This document shows positions 10,773-20,916 of a stretch of DNA of 52,621 nt, piece after piece. The stretch is from Chara braunii (Eukaryota; Streptophyta; Charophyceae; Charales; Characeae): positions 6,082,878-6,135,498 of the forward strand of contig BFEA01000001.1 of NCBI GenBank assembly GCA_003427395.1, given 5' to 3'. A program made the translations under genes and the position numbers. Positions within the stretch are counted from its first letter, which is position 1. Each line of letters begins with the position of its first letter. A model generated the notes under the pieces. That model saw nothing but the letters and a program-made list of their open reading frames with translations. It was not told where the DNA came from and made no database searches.

Positions 10773-10880
10773 GAGATGAACAGTGTAGGACATGTAAGCT
10801 ATTCAGCCCTTCAGCAAAAGTGACAACTGAGACTATGTATGCGTGGGAGCAGTGGGTTTGATGTGAGCTTGTCGATGCCG

Positions 10881-10959
<79 letters not shown>

Positions 10960-11267
10960 CTGTGTGTGTNNNNNNNNNNNNNNNNNNNNNNNNNNNNNNN
11001 NNNNNNNNNNNNNNNNNNNNNNNNNNNNNNNNNNNNNNNNNNNNNNNNNNNNNNNNNNNNNNNNNNNNNNNNNNNNNNNNNNNNNNNNNNNNNNNNNNNN
11101 NNNNNNNNNNNNNNNNNNNNNNNNNNNNNNNNNNNNNNNNNNNNNNNNNNNNNNNNNNNNNNNNNNNNNNNNNNNNNNNNNNNNNNNNNNNNNNNNNNNN
11201 NNNNNNNNNNNNNNNNNNNNNNNNNNNNNNNNNNNNNNNNNNNNNNNNNNNNNNNNNNNNNNNNNNN

Positions 11268-11317
<50 letters not shown>

Positions 11318-11605
11318 ATTAGTAACTGGTGGTGCGTGCTGTTAGCCACCCGTTGCGGGTGCCGGTTGCATGCCTTGCCAATTGAATGCTTCGAATTGAT
11401 AATGGATGTAGGCTTTCAATTGATGTGCCTTGATTGATGTGCCTTGTTGGTAACGCCGCTCCCTATTCAGCAAAAGTGTGAACTGAAACTATGTGTGCGT
11501 GGAAGATGAACAGTGTGAGAAATTTGGGTTATTCAGCAAGAGTGTGAACTGAGACTGTGTGTGTTATGGAAGCAATGGGTTTGATGTGAGATTGTCGACG
11601 CCGGC
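10773..11605. repeat. Dispersed repeat of about 105 bp around a microsatellite and gap
   Basis: GATGAACAGTGTAGGA...GGGTTTGATGTGAGCTTGTCGATGCCGG at 10773-10881 recurs at about 11508-11603 with about 85 percent identity, and partly at 11463-11507. Between them lie (CT)n 10887-10955, an assembly gap and (TG)n 11268-11314. Confidence 0.65.
10970..11267. other. Assembly gap (298 N)
   Basis: Run of N between a CT repeat ending in TGTGTGT and a TG repeat. The gap probably hides more microsatellite. Its size may be an estimate. Confidence 0.95.
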
Positions 11606-11749
11606 TTTCGACTCATCTGCCTTGTTTGATGTGACTTTTGGGTACGCCGCTCCCGTGTTCTGTTTGCCTGCTATTGGATACGCCGCTCCTGTTCTCTGTC
11701 AAGATGGCACCAACGAACGAGTCCAGCCCGATCGGGTCGAACTGTCGCG

Positions 11750-12285
11750 CTGACCCGCCACGTTCGAGTCGAACTCGATTGAGTCAACCTCGATCGAGTC
11801 GGCGATCGAGTCTAACTCGATCGAGTCGCGATCTTCTGGGTCGCGCTGGCTCACCACGATCGAGCTGGCCCGTCGGGCTCCAGTCGAACACGATCGATTC
11901 GAATACGATCGAGTCGCACACGATCGCCTGGACTCACGATCGAGTCGAACACGATCGCCTGGACTCGCGATCGAGTCGAACACGATCGCCTGGACGCACG
12001 ATCGAGTCGAACAGGATCGCCTGGACTCACGATCGAGTCGAACACGATCGAGTCGAACACGATCGAATCGAACACGATTGAGTCGAACATGATCGCTTGG
12101 ACTCACGATCGAGTCGAACATGATAGTCTGCAATCGCGATCGAGTCGAACACGATCGCCTGGACTCACGTTCGAGTCGAACACGACGGTGTTGAATACGG
12201 TCGACACGCAAACGATCGCCTGGACTTACAGTCGAGTTCAGGTGAGCGCAGCAACCCCGATCGAATCGAACACGATCGAGCTGGC
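11750..12285. repeat. Palindrome array C (31-bp units, CGATCGAGTCGAACACGATCG)
   Basis: Repeated unit of about 31 bp: CGATCGAGTCGAACACGATCG with linker CCTGGACTCA. The CGATCG arms flank a GAGTCGAACA-type centre. The array continues on the far side of the nested foldback element (remnant with CTCGATCGAATTGAACACGATCG at about 12867-12890). It precedes the plus-strand unit that starts at 13065. Confidence 0.85.
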
Positions 12286-12289
12286 CTGT

Positions 12290-12821
12290 CAACAGAAAAA
12301 GTTCTCAGAATTAAATAATCATTCTAGAGTAAAATTACATTCTAAATTTCAAATTTTCATTCCGTCTTAAAAAATGTCATTCACTTTTTAAAATTTTCCG
12401 TCTTACTTGAAAACTTTCCTTCTAAGAATGGGGTATCCCTTCTTATTTGAACTGCATGCTAGAGATGGAATGAAAGTCTGGATGAGTTCATGAAATATTT
12501 TAATTGGACTGCCATTCTAAGTAAGGATTTCCAGTCATAAATAGGTTAATCCAATGATTTCAATCTAAATTAGACGATATTTGTTGTAGTAAAATGAAAG
12601 TTTAATTAAAACATTTCATAAACTCGTCTAGACTTTCATTCCATCTTGAACAAATAGATGTAGTTGGAAGGGAAAGCTCATATTTAGACGGAAACTTATC
12701 AAATTAAATTGGAAATTTTAGAATTGGACAAACATTGGAATGATAATTTATAAATATGAAGGATTTTTTTTTTTATGGAATGTTTTTTCAACTTTTATTT
12801 CTCATGGGAATTTTTCTGTTG
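12290..12821. mobile_element. Intact foldback/MITE element (532 bp)
   Basis: Termini CAACAGAAAAA and TTTTTCTGTTG are perfect inverted repeats. The two halves are partly inverted copies of each other: ATGAAATATTTTAATTGG at about 12491 matches the reverse complement of the TTTAATTAAAACATTTCAT block at about 12601, and AGACTTTCATTCCATC matches on both sides. It sits inside array C. A target duplication is not clear (GTC may be repeated). Its centre, GTTGTAGT at 12583-12590, is the empty site of the giant insertion in the split copy. No coding capacity. Confidence 0.82.
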
Positions 12822-12839
12822 GTCACACTTTCGCCGAAC

Positions 12840-13064
12840 AAGATCGTATTGGCCACGGGCACTATCTCGATCGAATTGAACACGATCGCGGTCGATTCCA
12901 ACTGCATCTCCGGGGCTGCCTTGTCACGAAGGAGCTGCGTTGGCTTATTACTATCTGAAACTTTTCTAGTACTCCTCCTGCCATGCCAACGCCGTGCGAC
13001 CTTCTGATTTTTGGCTTTGCGTTGATGTGTTGTGTTGCTTTCAGATTCGGCATCGCTGCAAAAC
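12840..13064 (+). promoter_or_regulatory. 5' leader of the ParB/methyltransferase unit
   Basis: Carries the tail of array C and, at 13021-13043, a sequence resembling a 3' splice acceptor (TGTGTTGCTTTCAG). ATG 13065 follows 22 bases later. An intron in the 5' untranslated region is plausible but unproven. Confidence 0.3.
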
Positions 13065-14873
13065 ATGGAAGGAGAGGGGAAGGCAAGTAAACGACGAGCA
13101 AGTAAGAATTCTGGGAGCATGGAACAATCTCCGAAAAAATTGAAGGGGACGCCGACTGCTGGGGTTGGGAGTCAGGAGGCACCGGGGTCTAAGCGGCAAC
13201 GCACCCCAGTTCCGAGGGGTGCACCTTCCACGGGCACTCCGTCGACTCGTGTTCGGGGCTCTGGACCGGATAAGGCTGTGTTGATGACTGGTGGGCCTGC
13301 GGTACAGGAACGTGTGCATGGTCCGCAGCAGGGAAGATCTGTAGTGGAGGTTGTGCCCGGACGTAAACCGTCTGGTGAACGTAAACCGTCTGGCGAATGT
13401 AAACCGTCTGGTGAAACGACTGCCGCGGGTCGGCGAGACGATGTGCCCGTGGTTGACCACAAGGATAAGTTCTGGATGCTGGACTGGGTGGGGGAGATCG
13501 GAGAACCATCGAGTGGCCTTGTTCTATATGTCGTCATTAAAGAAAATATTGTGCCGGTTGGCGGCCTGGTGAGGTGGACTGGACAATATGCCGTCTGCAA
13601 CGTCCGAGTTGACGATGGTCCTGAATGGAAGAGGGGAAAGAATACCGAGCATTAAACACGTTGCTCTTCGATGGGCCAAACACGCAGGGTTTGGAAAGTC
13701 GCTGGTTGATGTGTTCAACCCACCAGGGACAGCCGAAGTGAAGTTGCCTAACCTCGTTGACGTCCTCGGGTTTTTCGACAGTAATGTGATCGCGGGCGAA
13801 GAGCCGGTTGTGCATCCAGAAGACCGCATATTGGAGCCTAAATGCGTGCTTTCGAAAATCGTGGAGACAGGGCCTTCGATCACGATCCACGATACACCGC
13901 CTGGTCCGAAAGCTGGGCAGATTGGAGAAAAGGGTTCGTGCCGCTGACTGGTCGTACCGTCAATCTGCGATACGCCGCCTGGCCCGAAAGCTGGGCAGAT
14001 TGGAGAGAAGGGTCCGTGTCGCGGACTGGTCGTACCGTCAGCCCCTATGAAGACCAGGCCAACGTCGACCAAAGCACCAGTTGCCTTGGGCAGCCGACCG
14101 CGCTATGTTGCGGCCACCAAGGGACCTCTCTCCCTTGGTGGGCCAGCAGCGCTATGACTACGCTGTGCCAAGCCGCGCAGAGGAAGACCATGAGTATTTT
14201 GAAGATGAGGATGATGAGAACAGCGAGGAATATTCGGAACGACCAGGAGGACAGGAACAGTATGCTGCGGGTGTCGGCGGCATGACAAGGCATCCAGGAG
14301 AGACAAGTAAAGTGGTTGGACAGGATGAAGACAGTGAGCACACTATGAGCGAATTGGGTGGGGAGGTTGGTCTTGCAGGAGGATATGGGAGCAACTACGA
14401 AGGATGTGAGGGGGATGTGCATCCGACACGAGGGGGGGTGCACCACGCGACAGTGGCTGTGGCTGGGCATACGGATGCTGCAGGGCTCGCTGAGCGAAAG
14501 AGGAAGTACAGGCAAGAGAGGAAAAGTCTTATGGATAGTAAACGGAGTAGGCAAGAAGCGGGTGAAAAAAAACAAGTGAAAATATTGCCCGTGGATGAGG
14601 CGGTCCAGCGAACACGGGAGACTGAGGCGGCCACGAAGAAAAAGCAGCAGCCAAAGAAAAGAAAGACAAAAGGTGGTGTCATGGAAAAGATTTCCGTTTT
14701 TCCAGCGGAACAACCACAATCGGATGAAGAGGCCAAAGGCAAGACAATTACTAGGCCGCCAAGTTTGCGAAATGTGTCATTGGTGACTTCTTCTGGTGTT
14801 CTCAGCAAAGGCTTCTTCCTTGAGTTGGACGAGCGTGGGAACCAATGTCCAGACATGGAATTCATTTCTGTTT
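13065..14873 (+). pseudogene. N-terminal part of the ParB/methyltransferase unit (disordered, Lys-rich)
   Basis: Starts MEGEGKASKRRASKNSGS from ATG 13065, a basic and probably nuclear-localised tail. Three 18-bp copies encode KPSGE(R/C) at about 13361-13414, followed by a DKFWMLDWVGEIGEP segment. The frame changes near 13610 and again near 14150. A 78-bp (26-codon) tandem duplication lies at 13891-14045. The last part has an acidic run (EDEDDENSEEYSE) and Lys-rich coil-like sequence (ERKRKYRQERKS, KKKQQPKKRKTK). A TAG at 14873 interrupts the frame, which then continues into the ParB-like domain. No other function recognised. Confidence 0.5.
13891..14045 (+). repeat. 78-bp in-frame tandem duplication
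   Basis: GATACACCGCCTGG... at 13891 repeats at 13969 with about 90 percent identity. The length equals 26 codons (DTPPGPKAGQIGEKG), so the duplication keeps the frame. It points to recent internal growth of the disordered region. Confidence 0.8.
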
Positions 14874-14875
14874 AG

Positions 14876-15540
14876 TTCGACAAAATTTTGGATATCCCAG
14901 ACGGGGAATTCAGATACAATCAACGCTATCTTGTGCAGCAGACAATTGATGACATTTATGACGCAATGGTTGCATCGGGTGAGGCTGCTATCAGAGAGAG
15001 AACGACTGGAGCTGCCGGTGTGAATGTTTGTACATTGTATGAGAAGCCTGTCCTTTTGTTGGTTGCCCTCCGTGATACATTGCATACTGACGCTTTAGGG
15101 AGGATTGTGAGAGCAAGGAGGGTGTTGCTCGATGAATTCGACCTCGAATCTGTGAATAAGTACTACTACTACCCTCTCAGCGGTCAGCATAACGTGGCGG
15201 CGGCAAGAAGGTGTTTGTTGAATGCCCTGACATCGCACACGAGCTCCGATTGGATCGCTGGACAGCGAGGCCTGTTTATTATCCGAATAAGAGCATGGAC
15301 AATTACAGCACGCTCAACACTTTTCAGAACGCCAAGGACAAATGGAATACCCCACCGCACTAGATCGTGGTCATCCAGAACATACGGAAGTTGTGGCACG
15401 AGTCGAACTGTCCTGAAGCTAAAGGCGGCTCAGCGGCGGAAGTGAAAAATGCAGATTATAGAAAGTTTGCAGGAGAGGCTCTTCGTTTGACCGAGATTTG
15501 TAATTTGGTTGACATGTCCCTTACTACTCAATGAAGCGGC
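14876..15540 (+). pseudogene. ParB-like domain
   Basis: In the frame following the TAG at 14873: DIPDGEFRYNQRYLVQQT resembles the N-R start of ParB/Srx-fold domains. The segment YYYPLSGQHNVAAARRCL (about 15160-15215) resembles their dGQHR-x-x-Aa signature, with Asp replaced by Ser and Arg by Asn. A frame change near 15220 leads to IAHELRLDRWTARPVYYPNK, then a TAG at about 15361 and TGA at about 15532. In prokaryotes and phages ParB-like domains are often fused N-terminal to DNA methyltransferases, which fits what follows. Assignment rests on a short motif. Confidence 0.45.
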
Positions 15541-17875
15541 CAGTGGTCTGACGCCCTCAGGCCCTACATGTTGTTGGCAAGGGTGACAGATGACGTTTTC
15601 GAAAAGGTGAAACAAGTGTACGCCGCTTGGGAAGCTGGACAATTGTCGGGGAGAGATGTTGTGAAGCCTGCTACCAAACAAGGTGAATCAAGAAAGGCAC
15701 CGAGGGTTGGACCCGGATTTGAGTTGAAAGGTGGAGTTAGGTATTCGGTTCACTGGGTTCGGGGTACCAAAGGACCTGGTTACCTCGTGGCTGTGCACGA
15801 TCCGGATATCAGAGTGTGGAAGTCTTTTTCAGCGCTTGGGAGGCGTGAGCGGCTTCGACTGTTGCGAGACTTTCTCACTGGCAATGTAATACTGACTCCT
15901 AAGCAAAGTGGAGTTGCTCAACGTACCGGGAAACATTCAACGGAGACATACGTGGAAATGGTGAAGATTGAAAGAGCAATGTTGAAGATGTTTCACTACT
16001 TCGTCTTCATTTCTGACCCTCACAGGAAGTCGTCAGAGTGGACCGAACCATTCTTCAACAACCTTTCCGATTTGTTTGATAAGTACTGTGATGAAGGATT
16101 GACGTCCGAGAGGAGGATCGACCAGCGTCGCCATTTCAAAGACATGAATTGGGTGCGAACGTTCCCAGCTACACTTGAAGGAGAGGAGGAAAAAGGAGAA
16201 GAGGGCTTCAAGAAAACAGCGTCACTTGCTGCGAAGTGCCCCGAAGAGTTCGTGCAGTTTGTCAACAAGCTGCTGTGCAGATCCGAAACCAGGTGTTCGG
16301 AAAACATAAGAATGTCGGGCTCGGCGCAATATATATATTTCAAAAGACAGAACGTGCACTCTGTTTTCATCCCATTGCAATGGGAACCAAGCGATATTTC
16401 AGACGAGATGGATTCCAAGAAAATATATAGAGTCGTCAAACATCTGAGTTACCACACGGCCGTGCTGGATTTGTGTCACCCAACCCAGATAGGGGTGTGG
16501 ACTGAAGAAGTCTTTGATGGTCTGCGGAAGTTCATGGGAAAACTGGTTGGTGATTATTGGACATTATTGTGCTTCGTTCCGAGATCTTGCGAGTATACAT
16601 TTTTCAAGCGAGTTACAAGTTGGGAGATTGACATTCACTTGTCTATTCTAAAGTGGACTTGTCAGCAACAAACGAAGGCGAAGCATTTATATAAGGTTGT
16701 GAACTTGCCTTTCGAGGACACAGACAAAATGGTTGTCATCATGTACTCCAACGATGGGGATTATCACCGCAACACTATTCCCTTGCTTGAAGACATTCCA
16801 GCAAGCACTCCAACTGCAGATCGATCATCTGGCGAGCAGGCGGGTGACTTATCAGCACTTGTGCGCAGAGAGAGAAGGCCAAAGATGTTGGCTGATGTCG
16901 TGGAGAAGAACTTCACGCCCACGAAGTTGAAAATGGCAGGTATGGAGCCAAGGGAGAAATTTGCGTACGAAGGTATGGAAAGGGAGCCAAATGCGATGGT
17001 GGAGACATTGGAGCATTTTTGTCCTACGGATGAGGCGGTCGTTTCCTGGGAAAAGGTCACGCGGCGTTGATTTGGGAGTTGTTAAAGAGTCACCGTCATT
17101 GCATTGTTCTGGAAGGGGAGGGTATGAAGTTCAAGTTTCTCATTCAATTCGTCACTAAGATGGTCAAGAGTGGAGCTTACTTTGCCAACTTTGTTAAGCC
17201 GCCTCCTCGACATGATGAAAAGCGTGATCTCGTCTACAAAGTCGGTCAAAACATCATCAACATTTGGGAGTTCCTTTTCGAGACTAAGCCACAAAACAGA
17301 GGGACACGTGCATATGTCGCCAGAAGGCGAAAAATGAAATCACTTCTGATGGGGTATCATAAGGCACCGGTGGAGACGGAAGTTGCATTTCTAGACCGTT
17401 TGGAGATGATGTACTTCTACGAACACATCGGGGCGTTTACAATCGCAGCTTATGCAACTTGTTTTGGGGAGGGCTTCGATGCTGAGGACTCAGAGGAAGA
17501 AAGTGAAGATCGTACTTTGCAAGCGGCTTTGACAGAGGAGAGGCAAAAAGCTTGTAGCTCCGCTTCGCAGAAGATGGGTGCACCGGGTACATCGTCCGGT
17601 TCTGGTGGGGGCTTCGAGTATGGGAGTTACAACGAACCAGTTACATGGCAGGCAACACAACAACGCTATCTTCTGGCGCAGTTCGGGATGGTCCGAGGGT
17701 ACAGGCAATGCTCTCCCCAGAGGTTATGGCAAGTCTGTCAGCACTTGCACATAGCCCGACTACTGTTTTGGAATTGCTACGCTCTCAAACTCCTATGAGT
17801 CAACAACCTCCGTCTGCGCCTTTGGAGTACGAGATTGAAGACATCATCCCTCCGGACATTGCACGGCTTCCTTGA
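15541..17875 (+). pseudogene. DNA methyltransferase-like domain (beta-class order)
   Basis: A 500-codon block ends at 17070 and a second frame resumes at 17043-17060. The first block has AVLDLCHPTQIGVW at about 16460-16500, a candidate catalytic motif IV (D-P-P-Y class) reduced to D-L-C-H-P, followed by LLCFVPRSCEYTFFKR. Near its end, EPNAMVETLEHFCPTDEAVV matches the strand before motif I. The shifted frame then gives F-L-G-K-G-H-A-A-L (AdoMet motif I, FxGxG) and RHCIVLEGEG (motif II acidic residue). Motif IV before motif I is the order of N6-adenine/N4-cytosine beta-class methyltransferases. A frame shift lies exactly at motif I and PPY is lost, so this copy is probably inactive. A frame change near 17700 leads to DIIPPDIARLP. 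Confidence 0.52.
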
Positions 17876-19133
17876 CCTATTGTGTGCCGAGACGATTATA
17901 CGGTGATGCCTGACAACGTACGGGGTCATCATATTATATGGCACCCCCACCACTTCCAACCTGCATTGGCGAGAGGGAACTGGGTAATGGCTATAAAAGA
18001 AGAAGGGGAGTGGCAATTTTGCCTCCACAGACGTATGTCACGATCCAAGTTTGTCACACACGCCAGAAATGAGATTGGCAAGCGACTACTGGGACTTAAT
18101 CCGAAGGTTTCTCAATCAAGGCTGGATGCAAGGACAGAAGAAATTTTTCAGGAGTTCAAAGCATCTCGATGGCTTGAGTATCTGGAAGAGTTCTATGATC
18201 GAGAAACAAGTCCAGCTTTTGGATATAATTGGCGTATCGAAGAGGAACTTCAAGACAAAGTTGGGGAAAGGAAAGGAGCGAGCGGCGATGAGAGTGGCAA
18301 GGGATCAAGATCAGGCGGCGGTGCGCTTGGCAAGGGAACAAGATCAAGCGGTGGTGAACATGGCAAGGGATCGGAACCAAGGGGCGGTGCCAAAGGCAAG
18401 GGCCTGGGATCAAGCGTCGGTGCAAGTGGAAAGCCAATAAGTCATGGTGAACTGCAAAAACACGAAATGTGTCAAGGGCGTCAAGCAACAGAGGGAAAGG
18501 TATCAGGACCGAGCGGCGGTGCACATGACAAGGGATCGGGTTCGCCTTTGGGATTAGGACCAAGCAGCGGTGCACATTGCAGGGGATCGGGTTCGCCTCT
18601 GGAATTAGGACCAAGCGGCGGTGCACATGGCAGGGGATCGAGAGGCGATGCAAGTGGCCAGGATTTGGGAGGAAGCGGCGGTGCAAGCGTCAAGGGCGTA
18701 AGTCATAGAGAACTGCCGAACTGTGTCGAGGATGTCCTTCCGGATGACCAAGTTTGGGCGACCACTGTGTTGGCGAGCGAGAGTGTTACTGCGCAAGTGG
18801 ATAATATTGGTGCACTTGCAGAATTAGAGATGTCATCGTTGGATATGCCAGCTGAGAAAGATGAGCATGAAGTCTCTCTGGGCATGAAGGATAAAAGCGC
18901 GACTGCGGGTGCAAAGGAAACTGTCAATGTACAGGCCATCGAAGAGGATGAAGGACATATAGTACTAAGTACACGGGAGCAACATACGCTTGTACAGCCT
19001 GAACTTATGGTTTCAAAATCAGAAGCACAACAGTCTGCTAACCTCGTGATATCTATCAACGAATCTCCTTTTACACCATCGCATGATGCGATAGAAGGTC
19101 GTGTTGAAGACAAAGCGTTAGTGAGCCACCGAG
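17876..19133 (+). CDS. Linker region with Gly/Ser-rich repeats
   Basis: Open frame (to 19309 if unspliced). It begins with HHIIWHPHHFQPALARGNWVMAIKEEGEW and a helical segment (EIFQEFKASRWLEYLEEFYDRE). About 18290-18710 consists of repeats of the type G-x-G-K-G-S-x-x-G-G-A (GSGSPLGLGPSSGAH and GSGSPLELGPSGGAH being nearly identical). The tail is acidic. GTGAGC at 19134 is a good 5' splice site and TTGCTGAACATGCAG at about 19372 a good acceptor. The frame is intact for 475 codons. It probably belongs to the same polypeptide as the upstream methyltransferase. Confidence 0.45.
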
Positions 19134-19372
19134 GTGAGCACGTACTTATCTCTAAGGGAATATCTAATATTGTATGCGGATTAGGGGGTACATGCACTCA
19201 TCTCATAGAAACTAATTTTTTGCCTAGGTTTGCAACAGTGCGCTTGGTCATGAGAAGAAATGAAGTAAAATATTGTGTATCTCTTATTTGCAATTATGTG
19301 GAAAATTGAACTTAAACTCATAATGTTTTGTCTTCTCAATCATTGTCGTTTTATATTGCTGAACATGCAGGG
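19134..19372 (+). other. Probable intron
   Basis: Donor GTGAGC after CGAG, acceptor TGAACATGCAG before GGCGACG. Removing it joins the acidic linker to a basic exon (EKRRTYVRKGRVRR). The alternative is that the open frame simply runs on to 19309. Confidence 0.4.
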
Positions 19373-19662
19373 CGACGAAAAGAACTGTGAAAAACGACGC
19401 ACGTACGTTCGCAAAGGCAGAGTGAGAAGAATATTATTCGTTATGGCTTGAAAGCCTTATCGACTTTGCCGTTATTGCCCAAAAAAGAGAGAAGAAGACT
19501 TACACCCATGACATTTCCATCTATGAAGCCAACTGCCCTAAGGATGTTTAAAGCTGTTGGAATAAGCCTCGGAGAAGGGAAGAAATTGCATCGCGAAGGT
19601 TGCAGTTTATCTATTCTGGATGACAACTCTGATAGTGAAACAGATAGACAACAAAAAACATG
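19373..19662 (+). pseudogene. Short exon between linker and Ulp1 domain
   Basis: Basic start (KNCEKRRTYVRKGRVRR), then a one-base frame change near 19438, then LKALSTLPLLPKKERRRLTPM and an acidic end (DDNSDSETD). A second intron appears to follow, ending in TTTGTATGCAG at about 19757. No domain recognised. Confidence 0.35.
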
Positions 19663-19757
19663 AACTCGGGTCTACGTCGTACATCACATAACGAAAAGTT
19701 CGTTTTTGTATGAAGTCTTAGTCGTTCCATTGTTGTTTATATGTGTGTTTGTATGCA

Positions 19758-20549
19758 GTTCATGACCCCTCGTTCCAGATTCCTTTAGCAACAAAACGCC
19801 TCACCGTAGAAGAAAAGGAGTATCTTGACATGATTACATGCAGCAGCGAAGACAATGAAGCATACTGCATTGTCGATTACAAGGGGAGCTGGAAGGTGGG
19901 AAAGAAAGACATCATGGTCGTCGTCGAGGATGAGAAATGGCTAAATGACGAAGTCGTCAATTTGTACCTGCTAGCCGTCTAGATCACTAATGATCACATC
20001 AAGGTTGATTCGGCATGTACAGAAGTGACAAGAGATAATGTTTCTTTTGTGTACATTTTCAATTCTTTTTTCTTCACTCGATTGTCACGTCCTTTGAGGT
20101 TTGAAACCGCATATTCTGAAGGGATGAAATGGGTGAAGGACACAAATCTTTTTTATTATGACTTAGTGATTATCCCTCTTCATTTTGAAAATCATTAGGC
20201 GTTAGCTTATGTCACCATAGACGGTCCGAACTGTAAATTCCACCTCATAGACTCTCTCCCTCGTGTTGACTATGTTTCAGTCCTTGAACGTTTGGAAGAT
20301 TTTTTCGAAGCGGAGTTTCATCGACACAATCTTCGCGAAAGATATCATGTGGACGGGCCTACATCCTCCTTTGATACATCAGTAAATGAGATTCCTGCTC
20401 AAGAGGATCTTTGTAGTTGTTGTGTTTTTATGTTAGGTTTTGTATCTTTGCTTGCAAGAGGTCACTTCCCTCCATTTGCTTTCTCACAAGCCAATATTTC
20501 TGATATGAGGCTTAGAATAGCATTTGACATTTTGTCCATGGTTAGATAG
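19758..20549 (+). pseudogene. Ulp1-type (C48) cysteine protease domain
   Basis: WLNDEVVNLYLLAV at about 19938 is the family's W-L-N/D-D-x-x-(I/V)-N-x-Y block. LHFENH at 20181-20195 supplies the catalytic His. The codon after it, normally Trp, is TAG. IDGPNCKFHLIDSLPRVD follows. Gln at 20400 and Cys at 20418 keep the Q-x5-C spacing (the usual C-G-V is C-C-V here). The end, FAFSQANISDMRLRIAFDIL, is typical. In-frame stops are TAG at 19981 and 20196, so the copy is dead unless read through. Ulp1 domains process SUMO-like modifiers. They are carried by several plant and animal transposon groups (some MULEs, Zisupton and related), which supports a transposon origin. Confidence 0.72.
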
Positions 20550-20916
20550 GAAATTCAATGAGGTGCGACTAAAGCTACAGTCCGTAGTTAATATTTTGTT
20601 GATGAGATTGACATGTTTACTGAGTGCAAAAATTCGAGGTAAAAACTTGACATTGTATTATATTTTGAGCACAAGCAACATGGGAGCATGACTGTCACAT
20701 TAATTTTTCCTGATTGTTTTGTCGTTCCTTCAACTTTGCATTGCTAAGCTTTGATATATGAACATTGTTTCGTCCTTATTTTGCTTTGTCGTTATTTCGA
20801 TTTCTTGTTATTTTGCTTTGTCGTTATTTTGCTTTGTCGTTATTTCATCTATAATTTTCTCATTTCGTTCTGCCATTTTACAATTAAAAAAAAAAGTGAA
20901 CATGAAAACAATTTCA
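20550..20916. other. AT-rich right subterminal region, no gene
   Basis: Contains three to four copies of TTTTGCTTTGTCGTTATTTCG-like sequence near 20775-20850. The open frame there is repeat-derived. It merges into the right terminus of the giant element. Confidence 0.5.

Noticed and set aside
10839-11437. Open frames coding for SLSLSL / CVCVCV and poly-X
   Set aside because: Translations of CT and TG microsatellites and of the N gap.
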